Assembly: GCF_000297095.1 (NCBI RefSeq)
Contig: NZ_AEEA01000019.1
Span: 1 to 64,000 of the forward strand
Source of the DNA: Treponema primitia ZAS-1
GTDB taxonomy: Bacteria > Spirochaetota > Spirochaetia > Treponematales > Breznakiellaceae
Length of the DNA stretch: 64,000 bases
Direction: 5' to 3'
Translations under genes and position numbers: made by a program
Part shown: positions 50,565 to 58,292 of the stretch, piece by piece
Layout: the number at the start of each line of letters is the position of its first letter
Numbering within the stretch: position 1 is the stretch's first letter
Notes under the pieces: generated by a model
Told to the model about the DNA's origin: nothing
Database searches by the model: none
What the model saw: only the letters and a program-made list of their open reading frames with translations

Positions 50565-51332
50565 ATGATATCTTACCATGGAGCTGATGCTAATTTTTCC
50601 CTGGAAGGGAAAACCGCTATTATTACCGGAGGCGCCGCCGGAATAGGCAATGCTACGGCACAGTTTTTTGCCAAGAAAGGCGTGAATCTCATTCTGGCGG
50701 ATCTGAATCCGGAAACGGATTCCATCGCTAAAAAAATCGGACCTAAACATATCGGCGTTGTGGGGAATATCTGCGATGGCGCCTATCGTAAGCATGTACT
50801 GGAAGCGGGTGTGAAGACCTTTGGAAAAATTGATATACTGGTAAACAGCGCCGGTATCGGGGTTCTGGAAAAGGCGGAGATCCTTTCCGAAGATTACTGG
50901 GATCGTACTTTAAACATTAACCTTAAGGCCAGTTTTATGATGGCCCAGGTTTTCGGTTCCTATTTAATTGAAAAAAAGCTTCCCGGCTCTATTGTCAGTC
51001 TGGCTTCCCAGGCGGGTGTTATCGCCCTGGATAAACATGTGGCGTACTGTGCCAGTAAGGGGGGGATCATTTCCATGACCCAGGTTCTGGCCCTTGAATG
51101 GGGTAAGTACGACATACGGGTGAATTGCGTATCCCCTACGGTGGTATTAACCGAGCTTGGTCATAAAGCCTGGGACGGACCGGTGGGAGACGCCTTTAAG
51201 AAGGAAATCCCCGCCGAACGGTTTGCCGAACCTGATGAAATCGCCGGGGTTATCGCTTTCCTGTGCAGCGATACTGCGGCCATGATTACCGGACATAATT
51301 TGCTTGTTGACGGCGGATATACAAGTAAATAG
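50565..51332 (+). CDS. Short-chain dehydrogenase/reductase (second)
   Basis: A 255-residue SDR with TGGAAGIGNATA, an NAD-favouring Asp after the second strand (LILADLNPE), NSAGIG, SLASQAG and YCASKGG. AAAGGAG lies 7 nt before the ATG at 50565. It differs from the SDR at 45362, so the operon carries two oxidoreductases, useful for two stereoisomers or successive oxidations. It is followed by dhaK after 26 bases. Confidence 0.88.
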   Translation: MISYHGADANFSLEGKTAIITGGAAGIGNATAQFFAKKGVNLILADLNPETDSIAKKIGPKHIGVVGNICDGAYRKHVLEAGVKTFGKIDILVNSAGIGVLEKAEILSEDYWDRTLNINLKASFMMAQVFGSYLIEKKLPGSIVSLASQAGVIALDKHVAYCASKGGIISMTQVLALEWGKYDIRVNCVSPTVVLTELGHKAWDGPVGDAFKKEIPAERFAEPDEIAGVIAFLCSDTAAMITGHNLLVDGGYTSK

Positions 51333-51358
51333 AATAGGGCAGAGAGGAGAAAAGTGAT

Positions 51359-52354
51359 ATGCAGCGTATCCTAAATAATCCGGATGATATTGTTGATGAA
51401 ATGCTCAAGGGCTTCGTCAAAGTACATGGTGATATTGTAACAACCACGGATAACCCCAGGGTTCTTAAGCGGAAAGATATTCCTGCCGGCAAGGTCGGAG
51501 TGGTTACCGGCGGCGGTAGTGGGCATAAGCCGGCCTTTATCGGTTATATCGGGGAAAATCTCTGCGATGCTGTGGCGGTGGGGGAGATTTGTTCTTCCCC
51601 TACGGCGGCGGCCTTTCTGGATGCCTTTAAGACGGCGGATCGGGGCAAGGGCGTGGCCTGTCTCTACGGGAACTACTCCGGGGACAACATGAATGTAAAG
51701 ATGGCGGTTAAGATGGCCAAAAAGGAAGGTCTTGAAGTAAAGACCGTGGTGGCCAATGACGATGTCGCTTCGGCCCCCAAGGACGAGCAGGAAAAGCGGC
51801 GGGGTGTGGCCGGGGAAGTGCTGATGTGGAAAGTCGGCGGCGCTAAAGCCGCCGCCGGCGGGAACCTGGATGAGGTTATCGCCGCAGCCCAAAAAGCCAT
51901 TGATAATACCCGCAGCGTTGGTATCGGCCTAACCCCCTGTACCCTGCCTGCGGTGGGGCATCCTAATTTTGAAATTAAACCGGGAACCATGGAAGTCGGT
52001 ATCGGCCACCATGGGGAGCCGGGGATTGAGGTCTGTCCCCTGGAAACTGCAGCCCAGATGGCCAAACGGATGGTGGATGTGGTTCTGCCCGACTATCCTT
52101 TCGTTTCGGGGGATGAGGTGGTGGTATTGGTATCCGGGCTGGGCGCTACGCCGATTATGGAGATCTATGTGCTCTATGACGAAATAGAAAAACTCATCGC
52201 CGGAAAGGGTATCAGGATCCACCGGGGGTATGCGGGAAATTACTTCACCTCTCTCGAAATGATGGGTGCAACTTTGACCGTCATGAAGCTGGACGATGAG
52301 CTTAAAAAATTGGTGGATATGCCCTGCTACAGCATGGGTATCAAACAAAAATAG
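51359..52354 (+). CDS. dhaK: Dihydroxyacetone kinase-like subunit DhaK
   Basis: A 331-residue ketose-binding subunit: GVVTGGGSGHKPAFIGYIG, ACLYGNYSGDNMN and the covalent-binding His in GIGHHGEPGIE (equivalent to His218 of E. coli DhaK). It binds short ketoses such as dihydroxyacetone or erythrulose as a hemiaminal and presents them for phosphorylation by DhaL. No DhaM/PTS partner is near. Confidence 0.9.
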   Translation: MQRILNNPDDIVDEMLKGFVKVHGDIVTTTDNPRVLKRKDIPAGKVGVVTGGGSGHKPAFIGYIGENLCDAVAVGEICSSPTAAAFLDAFKTADRGKGVACLYGNYSGDNMNVKMAVKMAKKEGLEVKTVVANDDVASAPKDEQEKRRGVAGEVLMWKVGGAKAAAGGNLDEVIAAAQKAIDNTRSVGIGLTPCTLPAVGHPNFEIKPGTMEVGIGHHGEPGIEVCPLETAAQMAKRMVDVVLPDYPFVSGDEVVVLVSGLGATPIMEIYVLYDEIEKLIAGKGIRIHRGYAGNYFTSLEMMGATLTVMKLDDELKKLVDMPCYSMGIKQK

Positions 52355-52366
52355 GGAGAAACGATC

Positions 52367-53017
52367 TTGGGTGGATTTAAAGTCAAAGACGGTAAGCCGG
52401 TTCTTTTAAAGATGGTTGCGGGGATTCAACAGAATAAGGACTACCTTGGGGAAGTTGATGGCCTTATCGGAGACGGCGATCATGGTATGAATATGAACAA
52501 GGGCTTTACCATGTTTGCTGAGCAGATAGCAGCTAAGGATATAGGCTTTACCGAGGGGCTGGATGAACTGGGGAACCTTCTGTTTTCCAAGATTGGCGGC
52601 TCCATGGGACCAATCTATGGGTCAATTTTTATGAGCATGGCGGAATCAATAGAAGATCTTGAAGAGATAGATACTGCGGATGTTTCAAAAATGGTAAATG
52701 CCGGACTTGACGGCCTGCATGAAGTGGTAAAGGGCGAAGTTGGGGATAAGACCCTGGTGGATACCCTGGCGCCGGCTAATGAGGCCCTTAAACAGGCTGC
52801 AAAGGCGGGGAAATCCCTTCCCGAAGCGTTAGAAGAAATGAAAGCCGCCGCCGCAAAGGGCAGGGATTCAACCAAGGACCTGGTGGCCAAGTTCGGCCGT
52901 TCCAGCCGTCTGGGAGAGCGTTCCCGGGGAGTCCTGGACGCCGGGGCCGTATCCTGCTGCATCATTCTTACCACCATAGCGGATGGTATTGTTGAACAGC
53001 TAAGGGCGGGCGCCTGA
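52367..53017 (+). CDS. dhaL: Dihydroxyacetone kinase-like subunit DhaL
   Basis: A 216-residue nucleotide-binding subunit with the Mg-binding aspartates in IGDGDHG, GGSMGPIYGSIF, and GRSSRLGERSRGVLDAGA near the end. TTG start with GGGAG upstream. Together with DhaK it makes a two-protein kinase; without DhaM it must either use ATP directly or recruit a phosphocarrier from elsewhere. Its TGA overlaps the ATG of the isomerase gene. Confidence 0.9.
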   Translation: MGGFKVKDGKPVLLKMVAGIQQNKDYLGEVDGLIGDGDHGMNMNKGFTMFAEQIAAKDIGFTEGLDELGNLLFSKIGGSMGPIYGSIFMSMAESIEDLEEIDTADVSKMVNAGLDGLHEVVKGEVGDKTLVDTLAPANEALKQAAKAGKSLPEALEEMKAAAAKGRDSTKDLVAKFGRSSRLGERSRGVLDAGAVSCCIILTTIADGIVEQLRAGA

Positions 53018-53475
53018 TGCATACTATTGTTATCGGCTGCGATAATGCTGCGGTTCCCATGAAAAACATGTTGATCAAGTTTCTGGAGAGTAAGGGTGTT
53101 ACCGTGGAGAACAAGGGCTGCGACAGTGCCGATGACCCAACCAATTATCCTTCGGTAGCAAAAAGGGTTTGCCAAGCTATCATCGAAAGCGGATACACTA
53201 AGCGGGGCATCCTGGTTTGTGGTACCGGTATCGGCATGGCCATGTCGGCAAATAAGTTTAAGGGTATCCGTGCGGCCTGTTGTCACGATAATTTTTCTGC
53301 GGAACGTTCCATACTCAGCAATAACGCTAATGTGCTTACCATGGGAGAGCGGGTTATTGGCCATGAGCTGGCGAAGAAAATTGTGGGGGAATGGATCACC
53401 CTGGAATTTAAAGAAGGCCCCTCATCACCCAAGGTTCAGGAAATCATCGCCATTGAAAACGCAAATATGAAATAG
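53017..53475 (+). CDS. RpiB/LacAB-family sugar-phosphate isomerase with altered active site
   Basis: A 152-residue isomerase. The catalytic Cys motif CGTGIGM is intact, but by eye-alignment with E. coli RpiB the His in GCDH is Asn (GCDN, residue 10) and the ring-opening His in QHND is Ser (LSNN). Loss of both fits an open-chain substrate such as a tetrulose 4-phosphate. Relatives in erythritol catabolism (EryI/DerI) interconvert D-erythrulose-4-phosphate and D-erythrose-4-phosphate. Last gene before a strong terminator. Confidence 0.85.
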   Translation: MHTIVIGCDNAAVPMKNMLIKFLESKGVTVENKGCDSADDPTNYPSVAKRVCQAIIESGYTKRGILVCGTGIGMAMSANKFKGIRAACCHDNFSAERSILSNNANVLTMGERVIGHELAKKIVGEWITLEFKEGPSSPKVQEIIAIENANMK

Positions 53476-53496
53476 CTAACAGGCCCTATAGGGTTC

Positions 53497-53524
53497 AAGG
53501 TCCTCCGGATGGAGGGCCTTTTTT
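53497..53524 (+). terminator. Intrinsic terminator of the polyol/sugar operon
   Basis: AAGGTCCTCC (53497-53506), loop GGAT, GGAGGGCCTT (53511-53520), then T-run to 53524. One G-U pair. Confidence 0.85.
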
Positions 53525-53601
53525 CTGCCAGCCCATAATTCAGCGATACGAAAACCAATGAAGAATCCCATACAGAATCAACTTGCTAGAGTAAATATTA
53601 T

Positions 53602-53713
53602 AGTTTCGTACGAAACTTTTATTTGACTTTTTTGTTTATTTTAGTATCTTATAAGCAAGGGAAAACAAATAAATCCCCTTAAAATCGGTAGCGCTACGGA
53701 TTAAAACGAAACT
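53602..53713 (+). promoter_or_regulatory. DeoR operator and promoter of the first deoR-type gene
   Basis: Perfect 16-bp palindrome AGTTTCGTACGAAACT (53602-53617), five bases before a TTGACT -35 box (53623-53628) with TATCTT (53645-53650) at 16 bp. A further half site ACGAAACT lies in the leader at 53706-53713. TTTCGT-type sites are usual for DeoR-family repressors, so this suggests autoregulation. Confidence 0.65.
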
Positions 53714-53738
53714 AACAAACATGAAAGGAAGGTAAAAG

Positions 53739-54533
53739 ATGACGGAAAGACACAACCGAATTTTAGAACTCCTGGCTCAGAATCATCGGATTGAGGTGGC
53801 GATTCTGGCTGAACTCTTGGATGTTTCGCAGGTAACGGTGCGAAAAGACCTGGATCAGCTTGAAGAACGGGGACTTATACGCCGGGAACATGGATTTGCC
53901 CTTTTTGGCTCCTTTGATGATGTGGGAAGACGTATGGCCTTTCACTACGACATCAAACGAAGGATGGCAAAGGCCGCCGCGGAACTAGTGGAGGATGAGG
54001 AGACGGTGATGATAGAATCCGGTTCCTGCTGCGCCCTTCTGGCGGAGGAACTGGCTAACAGTAAGCGGGATGTTACTATTGTCACTAATTCCGCCTTTAT
54101 CGCCAACCATATACGGCATGCGCCCTACGGAAAGGTAATCCTCCTGGGAGGGGAATACCAGAAAAATTCCCAGGTTCTGGTTGGGCCTATAATGCGGAAG
54201 TACACCGAGTTTTTTATGGCCGATAAGTTTTTTATCGGGACCGATGGTTTTACCACGAAATTTGGATTTACCGGAAGGGATCATTATCGGGCCCAGGCGG
54301 TACGGGATATGGCAGAACAGGCAAAGCGGATCATCGTTTTAACGGAATCTGAAAAATTCTTCCACCAGGGTGTTGAAGGCTTGGTTCGGATCGAGGATGT
54401 CGCGGCGGTATTCACGGATGATAAAATCCCCCATGACATTGATACATTCTTAACCGAAAGAAAGATCATCGTTAATAAGGTACCCGCAGTTGTCCAGCCC
54501 ATTGCCACCGTGCTGGGAAATGTTGTTCGGTAA
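53739..54533 (+). CDS. DeoR-family transcriptional regulator (first of a tandem pair)
   Basis: A 264-residue regulator: N-terminal helix-turn-helix (RHNRILELLAQNHRIEVAILAELLDVSQVTVRKDLDQLEERGLIRREHG) and a C-terminal sugar-phosphate-sensing domain (IESGSCCALLAEELA, VTNSAFIANHI, FIGTDGF). Ribosome site AAGGAAGG. Highly similar along its length to the gene at 54687. Located after the polyol operon with its own promoter and operator; likely senses a phosphorylated intermediate. Confidence 0.92.
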   Translation: MTERHNRILELLAQNHRIEVAILAELLDVSQVTVRKDLDQLEERGLIRREHGFALFGSFDDVGRRMAFHYDIKRRMAKAAAELVEDEETVMIESGSCCALLAEELANSKRDVTIVTNSAFIANHIRHAPYGKVILLGGEYQKNSQVLVGPIMRKYTEFFMADKFFIGTDGFTTKFGFTGRDHYRAQAVRDMAEQAKRIIVLTESEKFFHQGVEGLVRIEDVAAVFTDDKIPHDIDTFLTERKIIVNKVPAVVQPIATVLGNVVR

Positions 54534-54550
54534 AGCTTCGCTCCATCCGT

Positions 54551-54592
54551 AAGTCTCCTGAAGAGTGACCGCCTCTCTTCAGGGGACTTTTC
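54551..54592 (+). terminator. Intrinsic terminator after the first deoR-type gene
   Basis: A 15-bp stem: AAGTCTCCTGAAGAG (54551-54565) with CTCTTCAGGGGACTT (54575-54589), one G-U pair, followed by T residues. Confidence 0.8.
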
Positions 54593-54613
54593 ATATGAGA
54601 AAAGTAAAATTTT

Positions 54614-54665
54614 AGTTTCGTAAGAAGGAACTTCTATTGACATATGAAGCATTTTGAGATACTCT
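54614..54665 (+). promoter_or_regulatory. Operator half site and promoter of the second deoR-type gene
   Basis: AGTTTCGT at 54614-54621, identical to one arm of the operator at 53602, lies 15 bases before TTGACA (54637-54642), which has TACTCT (54660-54665) at 17 bp. The second arm is degenerate (AAGAAGGAAC). Confidence 0.6.
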
Positions 54666-54686
54666 AATCTTTTAGGGAGTATCGGA

Positions 54687-55472
54687 TTGATAAAGAGACA
54701 TGTAAAGATTCTTGATATAATCACAGAGCGTCAAAAACTTGAGGTTAGCGTCCTGGCGGAACTCCTGGGTGTATCCAAGGTAACGGTACGCAAGGATTTG
54801 GCGGAACTTGAGGAGATGGGGGTTCTCCGGCGTGAACATGGTTATGCGGTCATCGGCGCTGTGGACGATGTGGGACGCCGTCTGGCCTATCATTACGACA
54901 TAAAAAAGCAGATAGCCCAGGCCGCTGCCCAGACCGTGAATAATGGGGAAACGGTAATTATCGAATCCGGTTCCTGCTGCGCCCTTCTGGCGGAAGAACT
55001 AGCCGCTACTAAGCGGGATGTTACGATAATCACCAATTCTTCTTTTATAGCCAACCACGTACGCCATGCCTCTCATATCAAGATTATTCTCCTGGGGGGT
55101 GACTATCAGAGCGAATCCCAGGTAGCGGTGGGCCCTATCACCATAAAATGTGTGGGGGATTTTTTTACGGATAAACTTTTCATCGGAACCGATGGGTTTA
55201 CCGAGAAATTTGGGTTTACCGGCAGGGACCATCTGCGGGCCGAGACCGTTCAGGGTATCGCGAAACAGGCCCGGCAGGTGATGGTATTAACGGAATCGGA
55301 AAAGTTTTTTCACCAGGGGGTGGTTGGGTTGGTACGTACTACGGATGTTTCAACGGTTTATACCGATGATCGGATACCCCCGGAGACGGAGGCCTTTTTA
55401 TCTAAGAATCATGTTATGGTCCATAAAGTGCCGGATGGTAGTTCAGCAGGCACACCACAGACTACTGTGTAA
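54687..55472 (+). CDS. DeoR-family transcriptional regulator (second of a tandem pair)
   Basis: A 261-residue regulator from the TTG at 54687 (AGGGAG upstream); this start aligns MIKRHVKILDIITERQ with the start of the first paralogue. Helix-turn-helix LEVSVLAELLGVSKVTVRKDLAELEEMGVLRREHG and sensor motifs IESGSCCALLAEELA and FIGTDGF are shared with the neighbour. The two arose by tandem duplication and may respond to different intermediates or form mixed oligomers. Confidence 0.9.
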   Translation: MIKRHVKILDIITERQKLEVSVLAELLGVSKVTVRKDLAELEEMGVLRREHGYAVIGAVDDVGRRLAYHYDIKKQIAQAAAQTVNNGETVIIESGSCCALLAEELAATKRDVTIITNSSFIANHVRHASHIKIILLGGDYQSESQVAVGPITIKCVGDFFTDKLFIGTDGFTEKFGFTGRDHLRAETVQGIAKQARQVMVLTESEKFFHQGVVGLVRTTDVSTVYTDDRIPPETEAFLSKNHVMVHKVPDGSSAGTPQTTV

Positions 55473-55501
55473 TCGACATTGATGCGGGATAGGGTGGTTA
55501 G

Positions 55502-56065
55502 ATGGTTTCCATTATACTGATCGGTTTTAGTCTTGCCTTTGATGCCCTTGCGGTTTCAATCAGTTCGGGCATAAGTAATAGGGACCTAAAAACATTTCAT
55601 GTTGTCAGGGGTTCCTTCTTTTTTGGCGCCTTCCAATTTATCATGCCCGTAACCGGATGGTTTTTGGGGAAAACCTTTGTTGTTTACATAGAGACATTTG
55701 ATCATTGGATAGCCTTTGCTTTGTTGGCTTTTATTGGCGGTAAAATGCTTTTTAGTGCACTGCCACAAAAGAATAAGGAAAAACCAACTGAAACAAATAT
55801 TGACATTCAGAATATTGGGAGCCTTTTTATACTTGCAATAGCAACAAGCATTGATGCGCTGGCGGTTGGTCTGTCCTTTAGTATGGTGAATCAGGATATA
55901 TGGATTCCCGCATTAATTATCGGATGTATGACCTTTGTATTATGTTTTTTTGGTTTTGAATTCGGGAAAAAAATCGGATCGGCTTTTGAAAATGGATCAC
56001 AGATTATTGGCGGATTGATTCTAATTGGAATAGGCATAAAAATTCTTCTGGAACATATTCTGTAG
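55502..56065 (+). CDS. mntP: Manganese efflux pump MntP
   Basis: A 187-residue membrane protein of six helices and two DUF204 repeats, each with the diagnostic acidic motif: SLAFDALAVSISSGI (about 10-24) and ATSIDALAVGLSFSM (about 118-132). The family exports Mn(II). Ribosome site AGGGTGG. No yybP-type manganese riboswitch fits in the 29-base gap upstream. Confidence 0.92.
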   Translation: MVSIILIGFSLAFDALAVSISSGISNRDLKTFHVVRGSFFFGAFQFIMPVTGWFLGKTFVVYIETFDHWIAFALLAFIGGKMLFSALPQKNKEKPTETNIDIQNIGSLFILAIATSIDALAVGLSFSMVNQDIWIPALIIGCMTFVLCFFGFEFGKKIGSAFENGSQIIGGLILIGIGIKILLEHIL

Positions 56066-56073
56066 CCCGGTTC

Positions 56074-56958
56074 TTAAAATAAGGTCCTTCCCTGGATGGC
56101 GGTATATTTTTTGACAAAGCCCGAAGGCCGGTAGGTCATCTTGGCCTGCCGCAGCCCCTCGTCTCCCAGATCCTGCTCCCGGTTGATATGGATAAACGAT
56201 TCCGGCAGGGAGGCGGCAAAGCTTTGGTTTATGTACTGAAAAATCCCCTTATAATCATCAAGAGCTTTTTCAAAATGGATAGTGAACATGCGGCCATCCG
56301 CAAGGCTTTCTCCCAGACACCAGCCGGCGGGCTCGCCGTTTATGTAATACATGGCGCCCGTCATTTCCAGTTCGTTGAACAATTCCAGGCTTTCCCGGGC
56401 GGCGATATAATCCCCGTCGGCGCCCTTGTCTTTCCGCCAGCGGTCCAGGACCCACAGGGCCTGGGGGATGATCTCCGCGCTTAGGGGCTGCTGCTCGTGG
56501 GAATAGTAATTTACAAACTGGTTAACCAAGTTCCGCTTTTTATGGTATTTCTTGCCCGGCAGCTCCGCCAGATCGCTCCGCAGGTAGAGATAGTCAAAAT
56601 TGTCCCGGTCCTCCGCAATTTCAATGCCCCATTCTTCCAGATGTTCCCGGCTGGGGATAAGTACCGAATCGGGGATGCCCTTCCAGTACTCATGGGTCTT
56701 AAAAAGCTCTTCCAGAATGTCCCGGTCCGGAACCGCACAGGGGGTCATAAAGAATTTTTTCCCCTCCCTTTCGCCGGAGAGTATAAAGGTTTTATCCGGT
56801 ATCTGGGAAACCCGGTAATTGTACCGTTTCCGGAATAAGAAAAGATCCCCAAAGGTATATTCAGATACACCATCGGGGGTTTGGGAAAGACGGGGATGCA
56901 TTTCATCTTTTAATCCCAGGGTTAGGGGTACAAAATCGGGGTAACAGGGAATCTGCAT
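56074..56958 (-). CDS. DUF2156 protein (phosphatidylglycerol lysyltransferase C-domain-like)
   Basis: A 294-residue protein from the ATG at 56958 with a GNAT-like double fold: SEYTFGDLFLFRKRYNYRVSQI, KYHKKRNLVNQFVNYY, GAMYYINGEPAGWCLGESLADGRMFTIHFEKA and NREQDLGDEGLRQAKMTYRPSGFVKKYTA. This matches the aminoacyltransferase-like domain of MprF but without its membrane part. Substrate unknown. Convergent with mntP (8 bases apart). Confidence 0.8.
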   Translation of the reverse strand: MQIPCYPDFVPLTLGLKDEMHPRLSQTPDGVSEYTFGDLFLFRKRYNYRVSQIPDKTFILSGEREGKKFFMTPCAVPDRDILEELFKTHEYWKGIPDSVLIPSREHLEEWGIEIAEDRDNFDYLYLRSDLAELPGKKYHKKRNLVNQFVNYYSHEQQPLSAEIIPQALWVLDRWRKDKGADGDYIAARESLELFNELEMTGAMYYINGEPAGWCLGESLADGRMFTIHFEKALDDYKGIFQYINQSFAASLPESFIHINREQDLGDEGLRQAKMTYRPSGFVKKYTAIQGRTLF

Positions 56959-57058
56959 ACTGTATTCAATATAACAGATATATCCCGTTTTGGGCAATAT
57001 TGCAATTTTATGTCTGGTTCCACTATACTAACAGCATACTAAAACTCTGGGGGAGCCC

Positions 57059-58288
57059 ATGAAATTGTATAGCCGCGGGCAGGTAATCTTTTTTTCTGTG
57101 TTGAGCGTCCTCATTGTAGTTATGTTTGCCGTGGGGATAGGCGTTTTACGGATACCCCTGAAAGGCGGAACTGAGGCCGAGGCGGTCAAAAACCCCGAAG
57201 CGGATCCCCTGGAAGCGCTGCAACTGCGGCAGTCTCCCTATACTAATCCTCTGCTGACAAAAACTGCGGAGCTCCAGGCTTATACGGAGGACGAACGGGA
57301 GAATATCGGGGTCTACGAGCAGCTTAACGAGGCGGTGGTGAACATCACCACCGAAACCGTGGCGATCAACTGGTTCCTGGAGCCGGTGCCCCAGGAGGGC
57401 GGTTCCGGGTCGGGGTCTATCATCGATACCCGGGGCTATGTGTTAACCAACAATCACGTTATCGAAAATGCATATAAGGTATTTATCAACCTGGCCGATG
57501 GGACCCAGCTTGAGGGTTCGCTTATCGGTACGGACCCGGAAAATGATCTGGCGGTGTTGAAGTTTGATCCCCCCCGGGGGGCGGAACTGAAGACCGTGCC
57601 CTTCGGAAATTCGGAGAACCTTAAGGTGGGCCAGAAGGTGATGGCCATCGGCAACCCCTTTGCCTTGGAGCGGACCCTGACCGTGGGTATCGTTTCCGGA
57701 CTGGGACGGCCTATACAGACCTCCAGGCAGAATATTATTCGGGACATGATCCAGACCGATGCTTCTATTAATCCCGGCAATTCCGGAGGGCCCCTCCTGG
57801 ATTCCATGGGCAGGATGATCGGCATTAATACTATGATCTATTCCCCCTCCGGCGGTTCCGTGGGTATTGGGTTTGCGGTACCGGTGAATACCGCCAAGCG
57901 GGTGGTGGCTGAGCTTATCGCCTATGGGAAGGTCCGGCGTGGCTGGATCGACGCATCGGTTGTGCAGATTTTCCCCGCCCTGGTGCGCTACGCTAAGCTG
58001 CCGGTAGATTCGGGGCTCCTGGTATCCCGGACTAACCGCAATGGTTTTGCGGAACAGGCGGGGATACGCCAAGGGAGTGAGCCCGTGCGCTACGGGTCCA
58101 GTGTGATCTACCTTGGCGGGGATATTATCAGTTCCGTGGATGGGATGAAAACCGAAACCCTGGCGGATCTTTACTCAGCCCTGGAGGATAATAAGCCCGG
58201 GGAACGGGTTGCGGTGGAGTTGATCCGCGGTGGAAGGACGATCCGGCTGGAGTTAACTTTGGCGGATCGGGAAGAGTCCAGGCAGTAA
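57059..58288 (+). CDS. htrA: HtrA/DegP-type serine protease, membrane-anchored
   Basis: A 409-residue periplasmic protease tethered by an N-terminal helix (about 8-31). Catalytic triad His133 (NNHVIENA), Asp163 (ENDLAVLKF) and Ser242 (NPGNSGGPL) are present, and a single PDZ domain follows (about 300-400, with LLVSRTNRNGFAEQAGI and GGDIISSVDGMKTETL), like DegS. It degrades or senses misfolded envelope proteins. GGGGGAG ribosome site. The CDF transporter gene starts 4 bases after its stop. Confidence 0.93.
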   Translation: MKLYSRGQVIFFSVLSVLIVVMFAVGIGVLRIPLKGGTEAEAVKNPEADPLEALQLRQSPYTNPLLTKTAELQAYTEDERENIGVYEQLNEAVVNITTETVAINWFLEPVPQEGGSGSGSIIDTRGYVLTNNHVIENAYKVFINLADGTQLEGSLIGTDPENDLAVLKFDPPRGAELKTVPFGNSENLKVGQKVMAIGNPFALERTLTVGIVSGLGRPIQTSRQNIIRDMIQTDASINPGNSGGPLLDSMGRMIGINTMIYSPSGGSVGIGFAVPVNTAKRVVAELIAYGKVRRGWIDASVVQIFPALVRYAKLPVDSGLLVSRTNRNGFAEQAGIRQGSEPVRYGSSVIYLGGDIISSVDGMKTETLADLYSALEDNKPGERVAVELIRGGRTIRLELTLADREESRQ

Positions 58289-58292
58289 TATA

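Noticed and set aside
53491..53500. GGGTTCAAGG resembling a tRNA T-arm
   Set aside because: No cloverleaf can be drawn around it; it is part of the region before an intrinsic terminator.
55473..55501. Manganese riboswitch before mntP
   Set aside because: Only 29 bases separate it from the preceding gene and no yybP-ykoY motif is visible.
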